NCBI RefSeq assembly: GCF_001984105.1
Contig: NZ_MTQM01000009.1
Coordinates: forward strand, 682,001-746,000
Origin: Microbacterium sp. CSI-V
GTDB taxonomy: Bacteria > Actinomycetota > Actinomycetes > Actinomycetales > Microbacteriaceae
Direction: 5' to 3'
DNA: 64,000 nucleotides
This document shows positions 52,880 through 60,669 of this stretch, piece by piece. Within the stretch, counting starts at the first letter, position 1. Every line of letters starts with the position of its first letter. The translations under genes were made by a program, and so were the position numbers. Under the pieces are notes generated by a model that did not search any database, was not told where the DNA came from, and worked only from the letters and a program-made list of their open reading frames with translations.

Positions 52880-53706
52880 GCGGCACGTCCCGAGAACACC
52901 GACCACGCCCGCGCGACGCCGCCCGACCCAGAGAACAGGTCGTCGAACTGATCCTGCGGTTCCGCGCCGAGCAGATCGAACACCCACCGGCAGAACGCCG
53001 CCGGCTTGGCACCGACGACACGCCCCGGCTCGGTTGTCCGCGCGCCCGGCCGGTACGCGAGCACGTCGACACGTCGCGCGGATCCGAGCGACGCGTCGGC
53101 GGCGGCCACCAGCGACGCATTCGCGGCCGCGCGGCGCGACGCGTCGCGACCGCCGGCCGATGCTACGGGTCGCGGCGTGCCGGCGTCACGCGACGCGTCG
53201 GGCAGGTCCTCCACGACGCGTTCACCTGGTCGACGCGACACCTTCTCGCCCGCCATGGTGGAACGCGACGCATCCCGCCGGCCGCCCCAATAGATGACCG
53301 GCTCCCACGCGTTCAGCGGGCCCGCGCTACGCGTCGGCCGCTCACCGCGCACCCACACCGCCACACGCGACCCGGCCGGGCACATCGCGAGCACCGACTG
53401 TAACGCCTCGGCCGACGTCGACAACGCCCACCCGTCATATCCGTCGCAGAGCTGCTCGATCAGACGCCTGTGATCGACCTCGCCCGCATAGTCGGGGTGG
53501 CTGCCGTAGTACCGGCGCGACTTCCCCGGGTAGGGCGGGTCGGCGTACGCCAGGCGCAACACGTCCTCGCCGACGTCGGTCGCGACGCCTACACCCGAAT
53601 TGAACCGGTGCCGAGCCTGCCGGCACCGGACCGAGCAGCACACGGCATCCCGGCGCGCGGCGGTCGGGATCGGTCCACGGCACCACGCGCACGTGCGATC
53701 GGTCAT
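52876..53706 (-). CDS. DNA adenine methyltransferase-like protein with zinc N-terminus
   Basis: 276 aa from the ATG at 53706 (a GTG sits one codon earlier). N-terminal zinc motif CAWCRGPIPTAARRDAVCCS-VRCRQARHRF, then the amino-methyltransferase catalytic motif YADPPYPGKSRRYYG (DPPY), WALSTSAEALQSVLAMCPAG and a C-terminal DLFSGSGGVARAW SAM-binding-like segment, giving a beta-class order. A low-complexity insert around 150-210 repeats xDAS(R/L). Probably modifies phage DNA against restriction. Confidence 0.8.
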   Translation of the reverse strand: MTDRTCAWCRGPIPTAARRDAVCCSVRCRQARHRFNSGVGVATDVGEDVLRLAYADPPYPGKSRRYYGSHPDYAGEVDHRRLIEQLCDGYDGWALSTSAEALQSVLAMCPAGSRVAVWVRGERPTRSAGPLNAWEPVIYWGGRRDASRSTMAGEKVSRRPGERVVEDLPDASRDAGTPRPVASAGGRDASRRAAANASLVAAADASLGSARRVDVLAYRPGARTTEPGRVVGAKPAAFCRWVFDLLGAEPQDQFDDLFSGSGGVARAWSVFSGRAA

Positions 53707-53846
53707 CACTGCTCCCGCTCATTCGCGGCCGCCCACCGGTCGGCGCGCTCGCACCACTCCCGGTACGCGGCAGGCTCGAAGTAGCGGGACGGTCTCCGCT
53801 CCACCTCGAGCGCGTAGCGCTGCCGGTTCTCCCCGACGGTGGTCAT
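53706..53846 (-). CDS. 46-aa early protein
   Basis: ATG at 53846 overlaps the previous stop (ATGA) and its stop overlaps the methyltransferase start (TGATG). MTTVGENRQRYALEVERRPS, then FEPAAYREWCERADRWAAAN: a helical, charged peptide. Not recognised; reality rests on coupling and codon use. Confidence 0.55.
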   Translation of the reverse strand: MTTVGENRQRYALEVERRPSRYFEPAAYREWCERADRWAAANEREQ

Positions 53847-54151
53847 CGCCGACCCCCTCGGCCCGCGGGCGCCGGAACGGGCGGCAGCCCCATCCGCACC
53901 CGGTACGTCTTGTGCGACTCGGTCACCTTCGAGCACAGGCCCGCGGCGTCGAGCGCGAGCGCCGGCTGACCGCATGCCTTGCACTTCGGGTAGTCCGCGT
54001 GCATCCGGTCGATCCGCGCCGACGTCGCCGCCCACAACCGCCGGTTGTGCTCGGCGCGACGCGGGTCGATCGTCAGCCCGTCCTCGGACCAGCCACCCCG
54101 CGGCAGCCGCTCCGCGGTCGGCGTGCAGCAGCCCAGCTTGCACGCGCTCAC
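53843..54151 (-). CDS. Cys-rich early protein
   Basis: 102 aa from a GTG at 54151 overlapping the upstream stop. Start VSACKLGCCTPTAERL, middle NRRLWAATSARIDRMHADYP, then CKACGQPALALDAAGLCSKV: two probable zinc sites. Resembles small HNH-less zinc proteins of actinophages; function unknown. Confidence 0.6.
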   Translation of the reverse strand: MSACKLGCCTPTAERLPRGGWSEDGLTIDPRRAEHNRRLWAATSARIDRMHADYPKCKACGQPALALDAAGLCSKVTESHKTYRVRMGLPPVPAPAGRGGRR

Positions 54152-54450
54152 GCGGCACCCCGCCACTCGGCCTCGTGCGCCTGCATCCACTGCCGCTCGA
54201 ACTCGTCGAACGTCACCCGCGGGAACACCTGCCAGTGCTCGACGAGCTCCGGTGACGCGTACGCGAGCGCCCGCACCGCCGGCCCCATGAACAGCGACTC
54301 CCCGTCGATCCCGGCGCGGCGACCCCGATCGTTCAGCAGGGCGCCGTTCGTCGCGTCGACCGCGCGCGCGTACGCCGCCTCCCGGTACGTGTCGAAGTCC
54401 TCCCGACAATCCCGCCACAGGTCGAACGCCTCCCGAATGATCCGGCTCAC
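54148..54450 (-). CDS. hypothetical early protein
   Basis: 100 aa from a GTG at 54450 overlapping the upstream stop. SRIIREAFDLWRDCREDFDT, AGIDGESLFMGPAVRALAYA, VTFDEFERQWMQAHEAEW. Soluble, acidic, mostly helical; not recognised. Confidence 0.6.
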   Translation of the reverse strand: MSRIIREAFDLWRDCREDFDTYREAAYARAVDATNGALLNDRGRRAGIDGESLFMGPAVRALAYASPELVEHWQVFPRVTFDEFERQWMQAHEAEWRGAA

Positions 54451-54602
54451 GCACGGCCCCCTCCGTGCACGCGACGGCGGGCGCCGTCGAACATGACGGA
54501 GAACGCCCACATCGCCGCGACGAGCGCCGCGAGCCGCTCACCCTCGAACCCTGCGATCACGGACGCCGCCGCCAGCAACACGAACATCACAAGCGCCTCC
54601 AT
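54447..54602 (-). CDS. 51-aa membrane peptide
   Basis: MEALVMFVLLAAASVIAGFE followed by GERLAALVAAMWAFSVMFDG and a basic tail: two short hydrophobic helices. ATG overlaps the upstream stop (TGATG) and its stop overlaps the next GTG. Too short for many callers; supported by coupling. Confidence 0.55.
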   Translation of the reverse strand: MEALVMFVLLAAASVIAGFEGERLAALVAAMWAFSVMFDGARRRVHGGGRA

Positions 54603-54901
54603 CACTGATCACCCCGCCGCGGAGCCTCGAGCGCCCGGTGCGTCAGCATCCAGTCGCGGCGGGCACGCCGGGCCTCGGCCGCGTTCCACACGATCACCCG
54701 CCCCACCCCGGCGAACACCTGCACGATCACCTCGGCGACACCGCTCAACGCGGACACCATCACCTCGGCCGCCGCGCGGAACACCGCGCCGATCTCGCCC
54801 CACTTGATCGCACCGACTGCGGCCACCGCGGCGCGCGCCTCCCGCTGCGCCTTCCGGATCGCCCGCCCCTTGTACCGGCGCTCCCGCCTCGTCTCACGCA
54901 T
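54602..54901 (-). CDS. basic/hydrophobic early protein
   Basis: 99 aa from the ATG at 54901, which overlaps the HNH stop. Strongly basic N-terminus (RETRRERRYKGRAIRKAQRE), then an amphipathic Val/Ala-rich stretch (AEVMVSALSGVAEVIVQVFA) and an Arg-rich end. Not recognised; could associate with membrane or nucleic acid. Confidence 0.55.
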   Translation of the reverse strand: MRETRRERRYKGRAIRKAQREARAAVAAVGAIKWGEIGAVFRAAAEVMVSALSGVAEVIVQVFAGVGRVIVWNAAEARRARRDWMLTHRALEAPRRGDQ

Positions 54902-55332
54902 CACGCCGCCACCTCCGCGGGCTCCTCGACGGGCGCGAACCCGCCGTCGTTGTCCAACAGCACCCACCCGTGCAGGAAGTGCTTCAGCGGCACCTCCAAC
55001 GGGCGGCGGATGCCGATACGCGGCACCCGGAAACCGAGCCGTGCGGGCACCTCGTTACGGGTCACCTCGCCGTGGCATCCGGTCACGCCGTCGCCGCACA
55101 GGACGACACCGTTCGCCGCGTTGGCGAGGTACGCGCGCGGCTGCACACGGCCCCGACTGGCTCGCTTCACGCCGCCCTGTCCGCGGTCCTCCCTGTGGTG
55201 AATGGACCAGCCGCCCGGACCGCGGCCCCGACGCTCCCACACCTGGAACGCACCGCACAGCGCGCAGCGGCCTCGGTCCCGATCCCAGATCAGTAACACC
55301 GTCGCCGGCTTGAACTCCCCCGGGCCGGTCAT
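54901..55332 (-). CDS. HNH endonuclease (early region)
   Basis: 143 aa. Zinc pair CALC, then GGWSIHHREDRGQGGVKRAS (HH of the HNH motif), ANAANGVVLCGDGVTGCHGE and conserved Asn. Small phage HNH family common in actinophage early operons, where it may act in recombination or host DNA degradation. Confidence 0.85.
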   Translation of the reverse strand: MTGPGEFKPATVLLIWDRDRGRCALCGAFQVWERRGRGPGGWSIHHREDRGQGGVKRASRGRVQPRAYLANAANGVVLCGDGVTGCHGEVTRNEVPARLGFRVPRIGIRRPLEVPLKHFLHGWVLLDNDGGFAPVEEPAEVAA

Positions 55333-55745
55333 GGGCGAACCATCCGCTCGGCCAGATCGCGTAGCGGTCGCTCGACTCGACGCGCTCGACTCGTGTCCCG
55401 CATCCGCATGGCCTCGCAGCGGCGCTCGTGGCGCAGCATTGCGTAGCGCGTCGACACGTCAATTCGTTCGCGGATGCGCCGCTCAGCCAGGACGAGCAGG
55501 TTCTCGATCGTGTACAGCATCGGTACCCGCTCGTCGTCCTCGTCGTCCTCGTCCATCGCCGACCAGACCGTGTGCTCGTAGCAGTAATCTCCGAGATCCC
55601 CCGAGTACCCCTGCGCGTCGTTCCACTCATCCACGGCCGCGCTGATGTCACCCCAGAACGCGTAGTCGCCGAGATCGCTCGTGCTCGTCCCGCACCCGGG
55701 GAAGTCGCACACCAGGGCGTAGCCCATCTGCTCCTTGACGCTCAC
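55329..55745 (-). CDS. hypothetical early protein
   Basis: 138 aa from a GTG at 55745 overlapping the upstream stop (GTGA). Acidic N-terminal domain with CDFPGCGTSTSDLGDYAFWG, CYEH zinc-like ligands and a DEDDEDDE run; basic C-terminus. Not recognised. Confidence 0.6.
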   Translation of the reverse strand: MSVKEQMGYALVCDFPGCGTSTSDLGDYAFWGDISAAVDEWNDAQGYSGDLGDYCYEHTVWSAMDEDDEDDERVPMLYTIENLLVLAERRIRERIDVSTRYAMLRHERRCEAMRMRDTSRARRVERPLRDLAERMVRP

Positions 55746-56464
55746 CGCTGCTCACCTCCGCGGCGGTCCCGCTGCGCGCGCGACTCGGCGCGACGCCCGC
55801 GAGGCTTCTCGAGGTGCGGCACGTCGGGAGCCGGGGGCCGCGGCACGACCGCCGACGGTCGGCGCGGGGCTGACATCACGGCCGCCTCGAGCGCTCCCGG
55901 CTCGAGGTGCACGACAGGCCCGACCCCGAGGCGCGCGAGCAGCCCGTCGGCCAGCTGCTCGATCTCGGCGGGCGGCGGCGGCGCGGGATACCACCCCTCC
56001 TCACCCCGTTCGGACGCGGCGCGCGGCTTACCCGGTTCGGGGCGGTCGCCGATGACGTCGGCGAACGCGCGTCCCAGCGCCGCACGCAGCACGTACGACT
56101 CGAGCCGCTCCGTCGGGTTCGCTTCCCAGATGTCGCGCCACAGGCGGCCGTCGTTGGTCAGCACGGTTTCGCCGGGCAGCGCCTCCACCCAACGGCGGAA
56201 CACCACCGTCGGGATGCCGTCGCGACGGACCGTGGCGCGCGCCGCGGCGGGCGGCCCGTCGTGCAGCCACAGCGGCACCCACACCTCACCATCGGCGGTG
56301 AACTCCACCGGTTCGATCTCGAGGCGGGCACCTGTCGACAGGGCATACCGGGTGTACTCGGCGAGCGTCTGCGCGACGTCGTCGACCGGAAGCGGCACCG
56401 GGGCCGCGGTCGGCCGGTGGATGCGCGACGGCTTGTCGTCCGTGGGCAGCTGGATATCGGTCAT
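55742..56464 (-). CDS. hypothetical protein coupled to the RecE/Cas4-like nuclease
   Basis: 240 aa from the ATG at 56464, overlapping the nuclease stop. Core AEYTRYALSTGARLEIEPVE, GEVWVPLWLHDG, VFRRWVEALPGETVLTNDGR; Pro-rich linker; basic, Arg-rich C-terminus. The place just after an exonuclease often holds a RecT-type annealing protein, but no RecT signature is visible, so the function stays open. Confidence 0.6.
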   Translation of the reverse strand: MTDIQLPTDDKPSRIHRPTAAPVPLPVDDVAQTLAEYTRYALSTGARLEIEPVEFTADGEVWVPLWLHDGPPAAARATVRRDGIPTVVFRRWVEALPGETVLTNDGRLWRDIWEANPTERLESYVLRAALGRAFADVIGDRPEPGKPRAASERGEEGWYPAPPPPAEIEQLADGLLARLGVGPVVHLEPGALEAAVMSAPRRPSAVVPRPPAPDVPHLEKPRGRRAESRAQRDRRGGEQR

Positions 56465-57351
56465 CGTTCGGCCTCCGTGGCGTCGATGTGGTCGTACACG
56501 GCCCACTGCGGGGGGCGTGCAATCTGAATCTGTGACGGGTATCCGGGCCACACGCCCGAATCCCGGGATGCCGCGAACAGTTCGCGTGCACGCTTGGCGC
56601 GGGCGGTGCCGATCTCGCGGTAGTCGTCGTCGAGCACGAACACGGCGACGAGGTACGGGGGATCCTTCTCGACGACGACGAACGCGAACGCGTCGATCTG
56701 CTCGCCGATGAAACCGAGGGTGTCTTCGTAGTGCGCGGCCTGCACGTGATACCCGTGATCGGCGACGGCCTTCGCGAACTTGACCGACGTCGCCGCCCCG
56801 TGGAACGTCTTCAGGTCGACGCCGACGCGGCCGAGGAAATCGAACCGGGCGCGGCACTCGACACCCGTCTCCGGATCGGTGCCGAACACCGAAACCTCCG
56901 GATGCCCGGCCTGCTCGAGCAGCACACGCGCCGTCGGGTGCGACAGCACCGCCTCAGCCATGCCGTCGACCTCCGCGGCCTCGGCGCGCTTCAGCGGAAC
57001 CATCCCGCCCGCACGTGCCCACCCCTCGAACGCCTTCGCGAGCTTGGTCGACGCGGCACCGTTCGACGCGAGCACGTTGTCGTGCACCTCGCCCGTCTCG
57101 GGATCCTCGAACACGTGATCTCCGGTGCCGTCCGGGTACACGGCCACACCCGCACCGACGCCGAGCACCTTCGAGTGCGCCAGCGTGCCGACGTCGAACG
57201 CCTTCCGCGGTTCCCTCGGCTGCGACTGAGCGAACTCGAACCGGGCGGGCGCCTCGAGCAACTGCCGGGCACCGGTCGACGACAGCGCCGGGTGCGCGTG
57301 ATACACGTCCTCGGGGAGCCCGTGCACGACCCGCCCCTGAGCGCGGGTCAC
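56461..57351 (-). CDS. PD-(D/E)XK exonuclease, RecE/Cas4-like
   Basis: 296 aa from a GTG at 57351. DVYHAHPALSSTGARQLLEA, FDVGTLAHSKVLG, then the nuclease core VECRARFDFLGRVGVDLKTF (D and D-x-K) and YHVQAAHYEDTLGFIGEQID, the usual order in phage RecE/exonuclease-VIII-like proteins. Predicted to resect double-strand ends during phage recombination, together with SSB at 51120. Confidence 0.85.
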   Translation of the reverse strand: MTRAQGRVVHGLPEDVYHAHPALSSTGARQLLEAPARFEFAQSQPREPRKAFDVGTLAHSKVLGVGAGVAVYPDGTGDHVFEDPETGEVHDNVLASNGAASTKLAKAFEGWARAGGMVPLKRAEAAEVDGMAEAVLSHPTARVLLEQAGHPEVSVFGTDPETGVECRARFDFLGRVGVDLKTFHGAATSVKFAKAVADHGYHVQAAHYEDTLGFIGEQIDAFAFVVVEKDPPYLVAVFVLDDDYREIGTARAKRARELFAASRDSGVWPGYPSQIQIARPPQWAVYDHIDATEAER

Positions 57352-57647
57352 GATCGCACCCCCGCCAGCGTCGCGACGATCTCGCCCCTCACAGCCGACC
57401 AGCGACGACCAGCGACGCGAGGATCTCCGCCCCCGTCACCAGCCCGAGCCCCTCCGGGCGCGGCCGTCGCTGCGGCGTCGCTCCGCGGCCCCGGAACTTC
57501 GACCGGGCGCGCTTCCGCGGCCCCCTCTTGGCGTGCCCCACGGCCGCTCCCTCTCGTACGGTCCAGGTGCCAGCGCACCGCCAGCCACCCCCACAGGAAC
57601 CCCGCGATCGGCAGACCCACCTGCCACGGGAAGTAGTCCGGATTCAT
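57348..57647 (-). CDS. hypothetical protein with N-terminal membrane helix
   Basis: 99 aa. MNPDYFPWQVGLPIAGFLWG-WLAVRWHLD gives a single N-terminal TM helix; the rest is Gly/Ala/Arg-rich and low complexity. Overlaps the nuclease start by 4 nt. The C-terminal two-thirds has little evidence beyond the open frame. Confidence 0.45.
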   Translation of the reverse strand: MNPDYFPWQVGLPIAGFLWGWLAVRWHLDRTRGSGRGARQEGAAEARPVEVPGPRSDAAATAAPGGARAGDGGGDPRVAGRRWSAVRGEIVATLAGVRS

Positions 57648-57874
57648 GCGCTCGGCCCCTTCGGGATCGCGTCAGCCGGGATCCGCGGCGGCCACGACCT
57701 GCCGCAGATGCAACGGTGATCGCCGACGTGATCCGCCGGCAGCTTGCAACGGTGCGTGTACGACGACTGCGGCGCGTGCGGACGCGACTCGATGTCGAAC
57801 GACTTGCACCGGTACGACGGAAACGGGACGGGCGTGCCGTCGCCGTACTTCCGGCCAGACGGGGGCGTGCTCAC
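57644..57874 (-). CDS. small Cys/His-rich early protein
   Basis: 76 aa from a GTG at 57874 overlapping the upstream stop. PFPSYRCKSFDIESRPHAPQ, then HRCKLPADHVGDHRCICGRS: a C...H...H...CxC pattern consistent with a zinc knuckle. Actinophages and their hosts carry many such C-x(n)-HxGxHxC proteins of unknown role. Confidence 0.6.
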   Translation of the reverse strand: MSTPPSGRKYGDGTPVPFPSYRCKSFDIESRPHAPQSSYTHRCKLPADHVGDHRCICGRSWPPRIPADAIPKGPSA

Positions 57875-58806
57875 GGCCGGGCCTCCCTCGCGGCTTCGAG
57901 GACGTACCGCATCCAGTGCGCGTCCGACCAGTCCTCGCCGCATCGGCACTTCTCGGTCGCGTAGAGGTAGATGTGGAATTGCGACATCGTGGCTCGCGCG
58001 TCCAGCGCTGCCGCCACCTCGGCGTCGGTGACCGTCCCGCGCTGGTGGACCCCGGCGGCGGCCGTGAGTGCGGCGCGCGTGCGGGTGCGCCAGAACTCGG
58101 CGTCTTCGTAGTCGGTGTCCGGTCGGTTCTCCGGGTGCGCCTCGCGCTCCCACTCTTCGAGCGCTTCCCACTCGTCGATACGGAGGAAGCAACCTTCGTA
58201 ATCGGCGTGGAGAGCTGCGGCGCGCGCCCCAGCTTCCACCTCGGCGTCGGTCGGTTCGTTGACCGTCCCGCGTAGGCGAACCTCGGCGAGAGCGGCGGCG
58301 ACGGGGTTGTGCTCGGCGGCCACTTCGAGCCACTGCGCCAGGTCTTCCTGGTTTTCGGGCATGCCGTCCGATCCCGATACGCACCATCCGGCGGCACAGC
58401 ACGGGCATGACTCGCACGCCCCGCTGCCGCACCCGTGTTGACAGCAGTACGCAGCCTGGCGACGCGCGTGCTCGACGAGCGCCTGGACGCCGTGATCCTC
58501 GATCACGACCTCGTAGACCTGTTCGATGGTTAGTGCTTCGCGTACGTCGTCGGCGGGCGGGGTGACCGTCCCGCGTAGGCGAACCTCGAAGCGGGACACC
58601 ATGTCATGCAGGGCCACGTAGTCGGCGTATTGGATTCGGCCGGACTCGTTCAGCACATCGAGCTGGTCGAGCGCTTCGCGTACGTCGTCGGCGGGCGGGG
58701 AAGACAGGGCATCGATCGCGTCGGCCGCGTCACGCATCAGCGACGCGCGCGCTGACGTGCTGCCTTCCGCGAATCCGCGAAGCTCCGCGATCAGATCCCG
58801 AGACAT
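57871..58806 (-). CDS. modular repeat protein, unknown
   Basis: 311 aa from the ATG at 58806. Built from repeated modules: SSPPADDVREALDQL and TPPADDVREALTIEQ; VRLRGTV three times in variants; TDAEVEAGARAAALHA and TDAEVAAALDARATMS. A Cys-rich patch lies mid-protein (CCQHGCGSGACESCPCCAAG) and CRCGEDW near the end. At DNA level some modules are exact copies of 25 and 28 bp. Function unknown; looks like gene-internal duplication or recombination of phage modules. Confidence 0.65.
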   Translation of the reverse strand: MSRDLIAELRGFAEGSTSARASLMRDAADAIDALSSPPADDVREALDQLDVLNESGRIQYADYVALHDMVSRFEVRLRGTVTPPADDVREALTIEQVYEVVIEDHGVQALVEHARRQAAYCCQHGCGSGACESCPCCAAGWCVSGSDGMPENQEDLAQWLEVAAEHNPVAAALAEVRLRGTVNEPTDAEVEAGARAAALHADYEGCFLRIDEWEALEEWEREAHPENRPDTDYEDAEFWRTRTRAALTAAAGVHQRGTVTDAEVAAALDARATMSQFHIYLYATEKCRCGEDWSDAHWMRYVLEAAREARP

Positions 58807-59060
58807 CAGGCGTTCCTCTCGTCGCTCGTGTACGTGCAGAGCAGGCACCCGAACATGCGGGTCGTCGTGTCGAACGTGCGACCGTCCGCACCGCAGCACG
58901 GGCACGCGACGCGCACCATCACGACGGGGTCGGCGTCATCCCGCCCGCGGGTGTAGGCGGCGAACGGCCCGTCGGTGGACTCGGGCGGGGTGAACGCCGC
59001 GGCGATCGCGGCGGCGGACACCGGCCGGGACTCCGCGGCATCCAGGGTGAGCAGTGCCAT
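58806..59060 (-). CDS. zinc-ribbon early protein
   Basis: 84 aa from the ATG at 59060 (GGAGG upstream). MALLTLDAAESRPVSAAAIA, then a ribbon VACPCCGADGRTFDTTTRMF-GCLLCTYTS with two CxxC pairs. The stop overlaps the next start (TGATG). The 76 nt upstream (59061-59136) hold only its ribosome site. Confidence 0.65.
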   Translation of the reverse strand: MALLTLDAAESRPVSAAAIAAAFTPPESTDGPFAAYTRGRDDADPVVMVRVACPCCGADGRTFDTTTRMFGCLLCTYTSDERNA

Positions 59061-59136
59061 GTCGACCTCCTCAGGTCGGATTCGGGCAGCACGGAACATC
59101 GGCCGTGTCGCCGGGGAAGGGGTGAGGGTCAGGGGG

Positions 59137-59448
59137 TCAGCGGGCGAGTGCCCACACTTCGGCGCGGCGGGTGCCGGTCGGGCCGGGCTTGAACGTCGGC
59201 GTCCGTGTCAACCAGCGCTTGCGTTCAAGCTCGGGGCAGCAGGACCGCAGACGCTGGTCCGAGTAGGTCGATCCGAGGCGGCGGCCCCACTCGATCACCT
59301 CGTGCTCGGCGAGAGCCGTCACCCCCTCGCCGCGCGCGATCTCGAATATCGCGAGGACTTCCATCTGCGACCGGGCGAGATCCGCGTCGGCGACCGCCTC
59401 GGCCGAGGTGACCGGGTCCGCGTCGCGCGTGCGCAGCGTCTGCCCCAT
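59137..59448 (-). CDS. winged-helix-like early protein
   Basis: 103 aa from the ATG at 59448. DADLARSQMEVLAIFEIARG, LAEHEVIEWGRRLGSTYSDQ, RLRSCCPELERKRWLTRTP fits a phage winged-helix DNA-binding domain in which the recognition helix is followed by a hairpin. Likely regulator or replication factor. Confidence 0.65.
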   Translation of the reverse strand: MGQTLRTRDADPVTSAEAVADADLARSQMEVLAIFEIARGEGVTALAEHEVIEWGRRLGSTYSDQRLRSCCPELERKRWLTRTPTFKPGPTGTRRAEVWALAR

Positions 59449-59633
59449 CAGGCCACCCCCTCGACTCGGATACGATCGTGACGTTCGGCCCACCGGTCAG
59501 CGCGACCGATCACCTTCGCAGCCCGGGACCGACGAGCGATCCGCTCGCCCCGCTCCACCCGCACCCTCGCCGACTCCGACGCCGAATACGGGGGCACACC
59601 CGGCACGGCCACCGTGCGCACCGTGTGGCTCAC
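59448..59633 (-). CDS. 61-aa early protein
   Basis: GTG at 59633 overlaps the upstream stop (GTGA) and its stop overlaps the next ATG (TGATG). VSHTVRTVAVPGVPPYSASE, then a basic helix ARVRVERGERIARRSRAAKV. Not recognised. Confidence 0.55.
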   Translation of the reverse strand: MSHTVRTVAVPGVPPYSASESARVRVERGERIARRSRAAKVIGRADRWAERHDRIRVEGVA

Positions 59634-59938
59634 GGCTTCACCGGCCGAGTGAATCCGTGCGTACGATCGGCGGCCTTCATCGCCACCACACACGCGAGGT
59701 TGTCGGCCGCGCGGTGCGATGCCTGCGCGAACTGCCGGGCGTACCCGTCTTCGGCGAGCACGCTGTGCACGGTAGCGAGCGCCATGCGGTCCCGCTCCAT
59801 CCGCAGCGCCTCGTCGTCGAGGAGATCGACGGATGCCTCGGCGATGCGCCGGGACCGGGCGAGCACCTCACGCGGCGTCGGTGCGACCGGGCGAGGACGC
59901 TCCTCGACGACCGGCTCGACGACGGCGACGGCGCTCAC
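59630..59938 (-). CDS. hypothetical early protein
   Basis: 102 aa from a GTG at 59938 overlapping the upstream stop. Pro-rich start (PRPVAPTPREVLARSRRIAE), then helical EALRMERDRMALATVHSVLA and SHRAADNLACVVAMKAADRT. Not recognised. Confidence 0.6.
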   Translation of the reverse strand: MSAVAVVEPVVEERPRPVAPTPREVLARSRRIAEASVDLLDDEALRMERDRMALATVHSVLAEDGYARQFAQASHRAADNLACVVAMKAADRTHGFTRPVKP

Positions 59939-60180
59939 CGGTCGCCCCCCTCGGGGAAACCGACGTACGCGAGGCGGGACAGCAGCGCACGGGAGAGCGC
60001 GAGAGTCTCGGCCGCGGTGAGGTAGCGAACGCCGTCCTTCTGCTGCATGACGACGACGCGCTGACCGTCGATCGTGGTCGTGTCGATCGTGAACGTGTCG
60101 CTGTCGAACGATGCATCGACGACGAGAGCGACAGGTCGCTCGGCGGTGAGAACGGTTTCTGCGTGGCGGTCAGACTGCAT
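59935..60180 (-). CDS. hypothetical early protein
   Basis: 81 aa. Beta-rich start (PVALVVDASFDSDTFTIDTT), then DGQRVVVMQQKDGVRYLTAA, ETLALSRALLSRLAYVGFP. Not recognised; 11-nt overlap with the excisionase-like gene. Confidence 0.6.
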   Translation of the reverse strand: MQSDRHAETVLTAERPVALVVDASFDSDTFTIDTTTIDGQRVVVMQQKDGVRYLTAAETLALSRALLSRLAYVGFPEGGDR

Positions 60181-60421
60181 GTGCTGCCCCTTCAGGCGTG
60201 GTGGACTGTGACGCCGCGGCCTGCGTCGGGTCGGTGAGTCGGCGCTTCAGCCAGGCGTCGAGATCGACGGGATAGAACGCGTTCAGGCGGCCCTGCTTGA
60301 ACTTGCGCGGCCCCTCCCCCGCGGCCAGGAGATTGCGGAGGGTCTGATAGCTCAGACCGGTGTAGAGCGCCGCCGCCCGGGTCGATAGAACCGGGCCGCT
60401 CCGCTCGCAGGTTTCGCTCAC
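60170..60421 (-). CDS. excisionase-like helix-turn-helix protein
   Basis: 83 aa from a GTG at 60421 overlapping the upstream stop. A MerR/Xis-type HTH (VLSTRAAALYTGLSYQTLRN, LLAAGEGPRKFKQGRLNAFY, PVDLDAWLKRRL) as found in phage excisionases and AlpA-like proteins. As second gene of the leftward early operon, made on induction, it is the best candidate for the recombination directionality factor. Confidence 0.8.
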   Translation of the reverse strand: MSETCERSGPVLSTRAAALYTGLSYQTLRNLLAAGEGPRKFKQGRLNAFYPVDLDAWLKRRLTDPTQAAASQSTTPEGAAHAV

Positions 60422-60669
60422 GAGGCCACCGCCAGAGCGGGACGCTCGGCGGGCCGGATCAGCGACACGATGTCAACCGCGAGTGCCGCCGCGATATCGG
60501 CCAGTTCGTCGAGCGACATCGCCGAGGGGTGCGTCTTGTGAAGCCGCCGGGCGAGCGTCCGCATCGGGATGCCGGTTGCCTCCGAGAGCCACTCCTGCGT
60601 GCGCCCCTGGGTTTCGAGCGCCTCGCGGATACGTCCGGCGGCTCGTTCTGTGATGGTTGCTCGTGCCAT
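60418..60669 (-). CDS. Cro-like XRE-family regulator
   Basis: 83 aa from the ATG at 60669. XRE HTH: RTQEWLSEATGIPMRTLARR, LHKTHPSAMSLDELADIAAA. First gene of the leftward early operon, divergent from the repressor. Its promoter reads TTGCCA - 17 nt - TACGAT on the minus strand with the ATG 6 nt later (leaderless), and the TGCCATATGGCA operator spans its start codon. Confidence 0.85.
   Translation of the reverse strand: MARATITERAAGRIREALETQGRTQEWLSEATGIPMRTLARRLHKTHPSAMSLDELADIAAALAVDIVSLIRPAERPALAVAS

Noticed and set aside
55742..56464. RecT-type annealing protein
   Set aside because: Position fits, but no RecT motif is visible and the C-terminus is Pro/Arg-rich low complexity; left as unknown.
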